A stretch of 64,000 nt of DNA from Pedobacter sp. Leaf176 (GTDB taxonomy: Bacteria > Bacteroidota > Bacteroidia > Sphingobacteriales > Sphingobacteriaceae): NCBI RefSeq assembly GCF_001424305.1, contig NZ_LMPD01000003.1:358387-422386 (forward strand). Reading direction: 5' to 3'. This document shows positions 17,441-24,815 of this stretch, in pieces (within the stretch, counting starts at the first letter, position 1; every line of letters starts with the position of its first letter). The notes under the pieces are model-generated. The model saw only the letters and a program-made list of their open reading frames with translations. It ran no database searches and had not been told where the DNA came from. Position numbers and translations under genes: made by a program.

Positions 17441-18194
17441 ATTGTTTTACTAAGTTTTTAAATGAAGGATGTAAAGAAACTACCTCACCAAAAATTAAAA
17501 GTGCAGGCGCCTTAATATTTTCCTGCTGCACTAAACTTTCTATGGTCTCTACTCTTCCAATAACTAATTTTTCATCTTCTGATGAGCCATTTTGAACCAC
17601 CGCTGCTGGCAAGTGGTGCCTGCCTGCTGCTTTAAAGATTTCAACAATTTTAGCTAATTTTTTTAAGCCCATCAAAACCAAAACGGTAGCATTTGATTCT
17701 GCAGCCTGGTAAATGTCTTTAGAAACGTCTCCGGATGTAGTTGTGCCTGTAATTACCCAAAAACTTTCGCTCAATCCGCGGTGTGTTACCGGAATTTGTT
17801 GCAAACCCGGAACCCCAATCGAACTCGATATTCCAGGAATAACATCAACTGGAATGCTGTAAGATGCTGCATAATCCAGTTCCTCGTAACCTCTACCGAA
17901 AACAAAGGGATCTCCGCCTTTTAACCGAACCACATGACCGTAATTTAAGGCATAATCAATCATCAGTTTATTGATGGTTTCCTGCGGATATGAATGTTCG
18001 CCAGAACGTTTACCAACGTAAACTTTAATCGCATCAGCTGGTGCATGCTCTAATAAGGCTTCATTAGTTAAAGCATCGTATAAAACAACATCTGCAGCCT
18101 GTAAAGCTTTAACTCCCTTTAAGGTTAACAAATCCGGGTCGCCGGGACCAGCGCCTAAAAGTGTAATTTTTGATTCTTTATTTTGATTAACCAT
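17424..18194 (-). CDS. cobA: Uroporphyrinogen-III C-methyltransferase
   Basis: This SUMT methylates uroporphyrinogen III twice with SAM to give precorrin-2, the siroheme precursor. The canonical motifs are intact: ITLLGAGPGDPDLLTLKG, VVLYDAL, VRLKGGDPFVFGRGYEE, VIPGISSSIGVP and PVTHRGLSESFWVITG. The product goes straight to the dehydrogenase domain encoded next. ATG 18194 is preferred, giving the usual short N-terminus. An earlier in-frame ATG at 18296 would add 34 residues encoded by repetitive ATTCATTC-like DNA and would abut the sulfite reductase stop. Confidence 0.93.
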   Translation of the reverse strand: MVNQNKESKITLLGAGPGDPDLLTLKGVKALQAADVVLYDALTNEALLEHAPADAIKVYVGKRSGEHSYPQETINKLMIDYALNYGHVVRLKGGDPFVFGRGYEELDYAASYSIPVDVIPGISSSIGVPGLQQIPVTHRGLSESFWVITGTTTSGDVSKDIYQAAESNATVLVLMGLKKLAKIVEIFKAAGRHHLPAAVVQNGSSEDEKLVIGRVETIESLVQQENIKAPALLIFGEVVSLHPSFKNLVKQYASIA

Positions 18195-18296
18195 AGTTTT
18201 AATTTTGAATGAATGAGTTTTGAATGAGTTAATGTTTTTACTAGCGATTTTGCACCTTGCATATTCAATCATTTTATCATTCTCTAATTCTTTCAT

Positions 18297-20387
18297 TTAT
18301 TTCATTGCTACTGCTCTTTTTTCCTTAATCTGGTTTAAAAAAGCATCAGCTTCGTTAAAATATTTCAAAGCAAACTCAGCGGTTGGTTCGTTTTTATTAA
18401 TTTGGAGAACCAAATCTGAAAAGTTGGTCGATAATTTAAATTCGCCGGTTTCCACATAGTGATTATCGAATTCTCTGATTACGCCAACCTGGGTGCTGCT
18501 GTTTACGCCTTTATCTAAAAGCAATGATTTTGCAGCGCTAACAAAAGTGCTGTAGGTATGATAAATCGCATCAGCGTAAGCAGCTTTATCTAAATTTTGC
18601 TTCGCCCAACCGAATTTTTCATCAGCCTCTAAAAGTAAAGTTGCGACCAAATCAATTACAACACCAGCACATTCTCCAACACCAATCGCGGTAACAAATT
18701 GCTCTACATGGCCCCAATCAACAAATTCTTCTTGCTGAAGATTGGTTAAATCTGCCAATGGTTTTAAAAGTTGATAGAAGTGGTCTTTTCCTTTTCTATC
18801 ATAATATTGGTGAAAATTTTCATTCTCTTCATTATTTGCCTTAAAATCATTTAAAATGAAATGCAATACGCTGGTTGCCCGTTTAGAAGGTACTTTAATC
18901 ACCCGTTCTGCCACACGCCCAATACCATTCCCCACTGTTCCGCCGCCAAGCATTACCTGAACCGCTGGAACAACTTTCCCCTCTGCTTTTACCGAACTCC
19001 CATGGAAACCAATTTCTGCTAAACCATGCTGACCGCAAGAATTCATACAACCACTGATTTTTATCTTGATATTTTTCTCATAGATGAATTCCGGGAAATC
19101 CGTGTAGATTACATCTTCCAAAACTTCTGCTAATGTCATTGAGTTTGAAATACCCAAATTGCAGGTATCTGTCCCCGGGCAGGTCGTAATATCAGCTAAA
19201 CTATCGAAACCAGCCGTTGTAAAACCGATTTTATTTAAAGCTGAATATAATGATGGCAACGCTTCCTCCCGAACAAACTTCAACAGCAAGCCTTGATTTT
19301 GCGTAATCCTGATTTCATCCGCAACATATGGCTTAATGGCATCAACAAAAGCACGGGCTTTATCAGTCTTGATATCGCCAACTTGCACTTTAACATAAAC
19401 GGCGTAAAAACCTTCTTGCTTTTGAGGCACAACGTTAGTTGCCGACCAATGGTTATAATGCGTTTCATTAAGAATTTCAACAGCCGTATACTCTTGTTCC
19501 TGTGGTAAGGCTGGCTGTTGAACAACATTTCGATCAATGATAAAAGTTTTAACTTTGTTGGCTATACGTTCTTCGGCAACCAATCGCAAAACTTCTTCTA
19601 AACCCAACTTCTGAACTAAATATTTTAAACGAGCTTTATTTCTATTTGTTCGTTCCCCGTAACGATCAAAGACACGCAAAACCGATTCTGTAAAAGGAAT
19701 GAGCTGGTCTTCATGCAAAAATTCATGAATTGGGCTCGCCAAGAATGGTTGTGCACCCAGCCCACCGGCAAACAGCACTTTAAAGCCACGTTCTCCATTT
19801 TCGTTTACTTTAGGAATGAAGCCTAAATCATGGATGTAACTAAATGCTGTATCCTTATCACTCGAAGAGAAAGAAATTTTAATCTTCCGCCCCATTTCCT
19901 GGCAAATCGGGTTACGCAAAAAGTATTTAAAAACGGCATGGGCATAAGGTGAAACATCAAAAGGTTCGTCTTTATCAATTCCAGCATTTGGCGATGCCGT
20001 TACATTCCGAACCGTATTTCCGCAAGCCTCACGAAGCGTAATATCATCTTGCTCCAGCTTTGCCCAAAGTTCTGGCGTTCTATCCAAACTCACATAATGT
20101 AATTGAATATCCTGACGGGTGGTTAAGTGTAAATTGCCACTTCCATATTCGTCGGCGATATCTGCTATACGCAACAATTGCTTAAAAGTTACCTTTCCAA
20201 ATGGGAGTTTAATTCGTATCATTTGCACACCAGGCTGTCTTTGTCCGTAAACACCACGGGCCAAACGTAAACTTCTAAATTTCTCATCGTGAATGGTTCC
20301 ATCCCGAAAAGCTTTAATCTTGTTCTCTAAATCGATAATGTCCTGCTCGACAATTGGATTTTCGAGTTCTGTTCTGAAACTTTGCAT
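18297..20387 (-). CDS. sir: Siroheme [4Fe-4S] sulfite reductase with C-terminal extension
   Basis: This 696-residue hemoprotein reduces sulfite to sulfide and appears ferredoxin-linked, since no CysJ-like flavoprotein is present. It has two ferrodoxin-like and two nitrite/sulfite reductase 4Fe-4S halves, with the cluster ligands TCPGTDTCNLG (C-x5-C) and SGCMNSCGQHG (C-x3-C). The basic siroheme-binding segments RLARGVYGQRQPGVQMIR and HLTTRQDIQLHYV are present. Residues about 530-696 go beyond the usual catalytic end and look like a helical bundle (AAYADAIYHTYSTFVSAAKSLLL), HEPN-like in style. A nitrite reductase role is possible, but the cys context argues for sulfite. It is the first gene of the operon. 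Confidence 0.92.
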   Translation of the reverse strand: MQSFRTELENPIVEQDIIDLENKIKAFRDGTIHDEKFRSLRLARGVYGQRQPGVQMIRIKLPFGKVTFKQLLRIADIADEYGSGNLHLTTRQDIQLHYVSLDRTPELWAKLEQDDITLREACGNTVRNVTASPNAGIDKDEPFDVSPYAHAVFKYFLRNPICQEMGRKIKISFSSSDKDTAFSYIHDLGFIPKVNENGERGFKVLFAGGLGAQPFLASPIHEFLHEDQLIPFTESVLRVFDRYGERTNRNKARLKYLVQKLGLEEVLRLVAEERIANKVKTFIIDRNVVQQPALPQEQEYTAVEILNETHYNHWSATNVVPQKQEGFYAVYVKVQVGDIKTDKARAFVDAIKPYVADEIRITQNQGLLLKFVREEALPSLYSALNKIGFTTAGFDSLADITTCPGTDTCNLGISNSMTLAEVLEDVIYTDFPEFIYEKNIKIKISGCMNSCGQHGLAEIGFHGSSVKAEGKVVPAVQVMLGGGTVGNGIGRVAERVIKVPSKRATSVLHFILNDFKANNEENENFHQYYDRKGKDHFYQLLKPLADLTNLQQEEFVDWGHVEQFVTAIGVGECAGVVIDLVATLLLEADEKFGWAKQNLDKAAYADAIYHTYSTFVSAAKSLLLDKGVNSSTQVGVIREFDNHYVETGEFKLSTNFSDLVLQINKNEPTAEFALKYFNEADAFLNQIKEKRAVAMK

Positions 20388-20407
20388 ATGTGTTGTTAGC
20401 TTTATTC

Positions 20408-20438
20408 AAAAAATGCCTCTCTTATTACTGAGAAGCAT
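20408..20438 (-). terminator. Terminator-like hairpin inside the sulfite reductase leader (candidate attenuator)
   Basis: On the minus strand, ATGCTTCTC (20438-20430) pairs with GAGAGGCAT (20421-20413), a 9-bp stem with one G-U pair and an 8-nt loop. Six Ts follow (20413-20408). It ends about 20 bp before the sir start codon, leaving no room for a promoter in between, so sir mRNA must be read through this hairpin. Together with the Cys-rich leader peptide just upstream it suggests transcription attenuation. Confidence 0.75.
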
Positions 20439-20476
20439 CAAATATTTTATACCTATAAATTATCCAATACTTTCCC

Positions 20477-20503
20477 CTATTGCGTTTTACAACAATAGTG
20501 CAT
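20477..20503 (-). CDS. Candidate cysteine-rich leader peptide (MHYCCKTQ)
   Basis: This very short reading frame starts at ATG 20503 and ends with TAG at 20479-20477, encoding M-H-Y-C-C-K-T-Q. It has two adjacent TGT Cys codons. An A-rich AAAATAAC precedes the start, typical of Bacteroidota start sites. It sits between the promoter-like element (20550-20584) and the terminator hairpin. The stem CTATTG (20498-20493)/CAATAG (20482-20477) covers the Cys codons and competes with CAATA/TATTG (20469-20465). By analogy with amino-acid operon leaders it could sense Cys-tRNA supply. Translation is inferred, not shown. Confidence 0.55.
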   Translation of the reverse strand: MHYCCKTQ

Positions 20504-20549
20504 TGTTATTTTAAAAATTTGGATAGATATAAAATTGAAGTTCATCAAT

Positions 20550-20584
20550 CAAATATATAAAGTATATAGGAATAGTAGTAATTT
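20550..20584 (-). promoter_or_regulatory. Shared 35-bp promoter/operator element, copy B, before the sulfite reductase operon
   Basis: The block reads on the minus strand ACTACTATTCCTATATACTT and ends TATATTTG (20557-20550), a TAnnTTTG -7 box. It is 32/35 identical to 11679-11713. Transcription from here would give a leader of about 155 nt holding the Cys-codon peptide and the terminator. It lies directly after the Rrf2 gene, so the conserved part is a candidate Rrf2 operator. Confidence 0.7.
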
Positions 20585-20622
20585 TTATTAAAAAAGATTG
20601 TACTGAATATTAGAAGATTATT

Positions 20623-21069
20623 TTATAGACTATCGATACTTAATTTCAAAGTATCTTCTCTTCCAATTACATCAGCAATGCTGGTTTCACTTAATACTTT
20701 AAGTGTTGCATCTCTGACATCGATGAATGCGCTTCTGATGCCGCAGGTTTTTTCATCTACACATTCATCACATTTGTGGTAAAAGTTTAAGCTTGCGCAA
20801 GGAACCATCGCAATTGGTCCATCCGTTACACGCATTACCTGAACCAGTAGAATGTCTTCAGGCTTCTTATTGAGGCTATAACCCCCTCCGGCGCCTTTTT
20901 TGCTGTAGAGAAAGCCGGCATTACGTAAATCCAATAGAATCTGTTCCAGGAATTTCTTCGGGATATGCTCTTCCTCTGCAATCTTTGAGATTTGCATAGG
21001 CGGTTTTTCTACATTTTTACCAAGCGCAACAAGTGCTTTAATGGCATATTTTGTTTTTTTGGATAGCAT
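20623..21069 (-). CDS. Rrf2-family transcriptional regulator
   Basis: This 148-residue Rrf2 protein has the winged-helix start MLSKKTKYAIKALVALGK, the recognition region ISKIAEEEHIPKKFLEQILLDLRNAG, and the wing KGAGGGYSL. Four cysteines (C91, C100, C103, C109) are spaced like the Fe-S or redox-sensing loop of IscR/NsrR-type members. Rrf2 proteins include IscR, NsrR and the cysteine-metabolism repressor CymR. Its position right upstream of the sulfite reductase operon and the 35-bp element suggests it controls sulfur assimilation. A possible -7 box TAGCTTTG lies at 21084-21077, only 8 bp before the start, implying a very short leader. Confidence 0.9.
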   Translation of the reverse strand: MLSKKTKYAIKALVALGKNVEKPPMQISKIAEEEHIPKKFLEQILLDLRNAGFLYSKKGAGGGYSLNKKPEDILLVQVMRVTDGPIAMVPCASLNFYHKCDECVDEKTCGIRSAFIDVRDATLKVLSETSIADVIGREDTLKLSIDSL

Positions 21070-21494
21070 ATTTGCACAAAGCTAATAAATTAAGTACAAT
21101 TATGAAATATGCAAATACGAGTTCCGTTAGCATAACTCGTTACCACATTAAACGCATTTTAAATATAATTTTGATCAATATGTATACGCCAAGTATGTAT
21201 CGGGTTTTTTCATCTATAGATAACTAAAAACATGATGAAAATAATATTCTTCCACCAGTAATTATAACTGAATTGCTAATGCTTTGCAAAAGATTTTTAA
21301 AAATTTTTAACTGCTGGCAAGAAACATTTCTTATCAGGCCTTTCACATTAGATCATCTCCTTCCAGTATGATCAAATGGACCAAAATTGAAGAACACAAT
21401 TAATCAAAGCACCGTAAAAATAATTGCAGCTTGAAAATTAAGTAGCTAAGCCCACGTTTAAAATTTACTTTTGCCTCTTTACTGCATTTTTCTT
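21070..21494. other. Divergent intergenic region, Rrf2 gene / metallophosphoesterase
   Basis: No gene is visible. Possible promoters lie at each end: TAGCTTTG on the minus strand (21084-21077) for the Rrf2 gene and TACTTTTG on the plus strand (21466-21473) for the phosphoesterase. The middle is AT-rich without recognised structure. Confidence 0.5.
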
Positions 21495-22721
21495 ATGAAA
21501 CGAAAGATTAATTTCTTACCCATACTTGCCATAGTTATTCTGTTTTTTGCACTTAATTCTTATGTGCTTTCAGGTTTCGGAACGCTTAACCGCTCTTCGC
21601 TACTGGCTCCATTTTTTTGGGTATTGATAATTGGATTAACAGTTGCCCTTTTTTTTGCGATTACACAAATGCGGACAAATGGAATGGGTAAATTTTTCCA
21701 GATTATTACGCATACATTTTTAATCGTATTGACCGCCGAAATCGTTTTTGCTTTTTTTCTGCTCGTTGGAGATTTATTTCGGTTAGTTCTTTCGATATAC
21801 TCAAACTTTCAGCCAAACGGATTTCAGGTTTTGGGGAGAAGTATCTATTGGGTCGATTTCGCCTTTGTGATGTTCTGCCTTACCGTTTTATTGTTCATAT
21901 TTGGTATAACGAGAGGCAAATACGCCTACAGGGTGATTAAACATACCCTTTATTTCAATGATTTACCAGATAGCTTTGATGGATTCACCATTACGCAAAT
22001 CTCCGACGTTCACGCTGGAAGTTTTACTAAACCAAAGCAAGTACAAAAGGGCATCGACTTGATTAATGCTCAGAAAAGTGATCTGTTTGTTTTCACCGGC
22101 GATTTGGTAAATAATGCTGCTTCGGAGATCGTACCCTATATTGGCCATTTCTCGCAAATAAAAGCACCATTCGGCCAATTTTCTGTATTGGGCAATCATG
22201 ATTATGGCGACTATATCAAATGGCCATCAGAAGCGGATAAGATTAAAAATTTACAGCAGTTAAAAAGCTACCATGCTAAACTTGGATTTAAACTACTATT
22301 GGATGAACATGTAGAATTAACCAAAAATGGGGAAAAAATTATTCTTGCGGGTATCGAAAACTGGGGACTTGGATTTGGGGAACGTGGCGATTTAGCTAAA
22401 GCTTTAGCTGGCACAAATGTAAACGACTTTAAGGTATTGCTATCTCACGATCCATCGCATTGGGAGGCACAGGTAAAAAATAATCCGTCAAAAATTCAGC
22501 TTGCATTAGCTGGCCATACTCACGGAATGCAATTCGGTATTGAAGCGTTTGGCATCAAATGGAGCCCGGTTAAATATCGTTATAAACATTGGGGAGGCAT
22601 AAAATTTGAAAACGGAAGATATTTAAATGTGAACAGGGGTTTTGGCTTCTTGGGTTTTTCGGGCAGAATTGGAATCTGGCCAGAGATTACCGTTATTGAG
22701 CTTAAAAAGACCTCATTATAG
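21495..22721 (+). CDS. Membrane-bound metallophosphoesterase
   Basis: This calcineurin-like phosphoesterase of about 408 residues has an N-terminal membrane region of four or so helices (residues about 8-145). The metal-binding motifs follow: ISDVHAGS, FTGDLVNNA, LGNHDYGDY, LSHDP and LAGHTHGMQFG. The architecture matches YkuE/YaeI-like lipid-linked phosphohydrolases (for example UDP-diacylglucosamine or phospholipid hydrolases), but the substrate is not evident. ATG 21495 (MKRKINFLPILA) is preferred. The earlier in-frame TTG at 21471 overlaps a promoter-like TACTTTTG. Confidence 0.88.
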   Translation: MKRKINFLPILAIVILFFALNSYVLSGFGTLNRSSLLAPFFWVLIIGLTVALFFAITQMRTNGMGKFFQIITHTFLIVLTAEIVFAFFLLVGDLFRLVLSIYSNFQPNGFQVLGRSIYWVDFAFVMFCLTVLLFIFGITRGKYAYRVIKHTLYFNDLPDSFDGFTITQISDVHAGSFTKPKQVQKGIDLINAQKSDLFVFTGDLVNNAASEIVPYIGHFSQIKAPFGQFSVLGNHDYGDYIKWPSEADKIKNLQQLKSYHAKLGFKLLLDEHVELTKNGEKIILAGIENWGLGFGERGDLAKALAGTNVNDFKVLLSHDPSHWEAQVKNNPSKIQLALAGHTHGMQFGIEAFGIKWSPVKYRYKHWGGIKFENGRYLNVNRGFGFLGFSGRIGIWPEITVIELKKTSL

Positions 22722-22785
22722 CTATAAATAACAATAATAAGGTATCTTAATAATTAATATTATCTTGTCTTAAATTAAAAATCTG

Positions 22786-23412
22786 ATGAAGTTTATACTT
22801 TTTTTCCTATTTACTTTTTCAATATTCGAAACGCCAACTATTGAAAAAGACAGGGATAGATGGAAGCCCTATTACTCCGATGTAAAACCTCAAAAAAATG
22901 CAGAAAACTGGTTTCTGCCATTTGATGTAAGTGATCGCAAAAAAATCAGCAATATTAAAATCATTAGCATTTTTGGCGATCATCGCGATAGTTATTACAA
23001 AGGCCATATCCATACTGCTATAGATGTTAATCCTGCAAAATCTAAAACGAAGTTAATTCCTGTTTATGCGATGGCCAATGGTGTTGTTTGCTCCGTTCAT
23101 TTAGGCGAAAACCAAAAGACGGTTGTGGTAAGACATACTTTGAAAGATGGAAAAACGATGTTTACAAGCTATAAACATTTAAAAGAGGTTTATGTAAGCA
23201 ATGGGCAACAAGTGGATGAAAAGACCAAATTAGCCCGACTATTTACAAAAGACGAAAGCAAAAAGTATGGTGGAGATTACCATCACCTTCATTTAGAAAT
23301 ACGCAAGAAGTTTGATGATTACGGCTGCGCAAGCTGGCTGACTATGAATAGAACCCAACTCAACGAACGCTATTATAATCCACAAATATTCATCAGAGAA
23401 AATGTAAAGTAG
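22786..23412 (+). CDS. Secreted M23-family peptidase-like protein
   Basis: The 208-residue product has a short hydrophobic N-terminus (MKFILFFLFTFSIF), so it is probably exported. A LytM/M23 metallopeptidase core follows, with the zinc ligands in HTAIDV (H-x3-D) and HHLHLE (H-x-H). M23 enzymes cut peptidoglycan cross-bridges or stems, though some act only as scaffolds. The core is smaller than usual and starts at about residue 70. It follows the phosphoesterase by 64 bp on the same strand and may be co-transcribed. Confidence 0.83.
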   Translation: MKFILFFLFTFSIFETPTIEKDRDRWKPYYSDVKPQKNAENWFLPFDVSDRKKISNIKIISIFGDHRDSYYKGHIHTAIDVNPAKSKTKLIPVYAMANGVVCSVHLGENQKTVVVRHTLKDGKTMFTSYKHLKEVYVSNGQQVDEKTKLARLFTKDESKKYGGDYHHLHLEIRKKFDDYGCASWLTMNRTQLNERYYNPQIFIRENVK

Positions 23413-23478
23413 CCCAGTTACCATTTATATTTTGCTTTAATTTGAAGCGACGAAACTAAGCTAATCAGGACCATTAAA

Positions 23479-24468
23479 ATGAACAATATAGATTTAACAA
23501 ACCGTTACAAGTCGATGATTTATCGCCAATGCGGTGAAAGCGGATTGAAACTACCCGCAATATCACTTGGCCTATGGCACAACTTCGGCCATGTAAATGT
23601 TTATGAAAACAGCAGGAGGCTGATTGCCACCGCCTTTAGTAAGGGAATTACCCATTTTGATCTGGCCAATAATTATGGGCCGCCACCGGGTTCAGCTGAA
23701 GAAACTTTTGGCAAAATATTGGAAGAAAATTTTAAGAGTTACCGGGATGAAATCATCGTTTCTACCAAGGCAGGTTATACGATGTGGGACGGTCCATATG
23801 GAGACTGGGGTTCAAAAAAATATTTGGTGTCCAGTTTAGACCAGAGTTTAAAAAGAATGAAACTGGATTATGTGGATATTTTTTATCACCATCGTCCGGA
23901 TCCGGAAACACCTCTTGAAGAAACGATGGCTGCATTGAGTTTAATGGTACAACAAGGCAAAGCCTTATACGTTGGCATCTCCAACTATCAGGCGACTGAT
24001 GCAGAAAAAGCCATTAAAATGCTTAGAGAAATGGGAACACCATGTTTAATTCATCAACCTAAATATTCCATGTTTGAACGCTGGGTCGAAAATGGATTAA
24101 TCGATATACTTAAAGAAAATGGTGTTGGCTGCATACCTTTTTCACCTTTAGCACAAGGATTATTAACTGATAAATACCTCCATGGTGTTCCCGCAGATTC
24201 AAGAATTGCGACAAGTGGCATATTTCTAAATGAAAGCAGTTTAACAGCTGAAACGCTTTCAAAAATTGCTAAGCTAAATGAGGTTGCAAAATCCAGAAAC
24301 CAAAAACTGGCGCAGATGGCAATCTCCTGGTTGCTTAAAGATGAACGGGTAACCTCAGTTTTAATTGGTGCCAGTAAAGCGGAACAGATTTTAGATGCCG
24401 TTCAGGCCTTGAATAATATTTCGTTTACCAGTCAGGAACTTGGCAGAATCGACGAAATATTGTCGTGA
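23479..24468 (+). CDS. Aldo/keto reductase (YghZ/Kv-beta type)
   Basis: This 329-residue NADPH-dependent oxidoreductase has a TIM-barrel fold. Catalytic Asp/Tyr lie in HFDLANNYGPPPGSAEE, Lys in STKAGY, and His in FYHHRPDPETPLEE. The segments GISNYQ, FSPLAQGLLTDKY and VLIGASKAEQI mark the cofactor-binding C-terminal half. The YGPPPGSAEE form matches the YghZ/GprA subfamily that reduces methylglyoxal and L-glyceraldehyde-3-phosphate. The exact substrate here is inferred. Confidence 0.92.
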   Translation: MNNIDLTNRYKSMIYRQCGESGLKLPAISLGLWHNFGHVNVYENSRRLIATAFSKGITHFDLANNYGPPPGSAEETFGKILEENFKSYRDEIIVSTKAGYTMWDGPYGDWGSKKYLVSSLDQSLKRMKLDYVDIFYHHRPDPETPLEETMAALSLMVQQGKALYVGISNYQATDAEKAIKMLREMGTPCLIHQPKYSMFERWVENGLIDILKENGVGCIPFSPLAQGLLTDKYLHGVPADSRIATSGIFLNESSLTAETLSKIAKLNEVAKSRNQKLAQMAISWLLKDERVTSVLIGASKAEQILDAVQALNNISFTSQELGRIDEILS

Positions 24469-24566
24469 TCTGATGCAGTCAATCTATTATGATGTTACAG
24501 AAAAAATTAAATAACCTCAAACCAAACAAATACAACGGATGTTTATCATATATATAAAATTAAAAT

Positions 24567-24755
24567 ATGATGAACCAACAATTTACAGTGAATTCAAACG
24601 ACGAATTTATTGTAGTAGCCGATGAACAGGAGAGAAAATACTGGGCAGCAAGATTAGGCGTTAGTACTGAAACTCTAAAATCTGCGATCAGGGCCAGCAG
24701 AAGTACCGCGCTAAATAGCGTAAAAAATTACCTGATAAATAAGAAAGTAATTTAA
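24567..24755 (+). CDS. DUF3606 small protein
   Basis: The 62-residue protein carries the short helical DUF3606 pattern: DEQERKYWAARLGVSTETLKSAIRASRS followed by VKNYL. Such proteins are widespread single-domain proteins of unknown function in Bacteroidota and Proteobacteria. Two adjacent ATGs (24567, 24570) could start it. It ends just before a strong symmetric hairpin and converges with the large hybrid kinase. Confidence 0.75.
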   Translation: MMNQQFTVNSNDEFIVVADEQERKYWAARLGVSTETLKSAIRASRSTALNSVKNYLINKKVI

Positions 24756-24765
24756 TTTGATAAGA

Positions 24766-24799
24766 TTTACATGAATAGTTGGTAAACTATTCATGTAAA
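24766..24799. terminator. Bidirectional hairpin between convergent genes
   Basis: TTTACATGAATAGTT (24766-24780) and AACTATTCATGTAAA (24785-24799) form a perfect 15-bp stem with loop GGTA. It lies between the DUF3606 gene and the end of the hybrid kinase. The arms are AT-rich and flanked by short A/T runs on both sides, consistent with termination in both directions. Confidence 0.7.
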
Positions 24800-24815
24800 A
24801 TTATATGATTATCTA

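Noticed and set aside
18195..18296. 34-residue N-terminal extension of cobA
   Set aside because: The extension is encoded by repetitive ATTCATTC-like DNA and has no counterpart in the family; ATG 18194 gives the normal start.
20388..20550. SAM- or other metabolite-binding riboswitch in the sulfite reductase leader
   Set aside because: I could not match the conserved cores of the SAM riboswitch classes, and the Cys-codon leader with a simple terminator explains the structure better.
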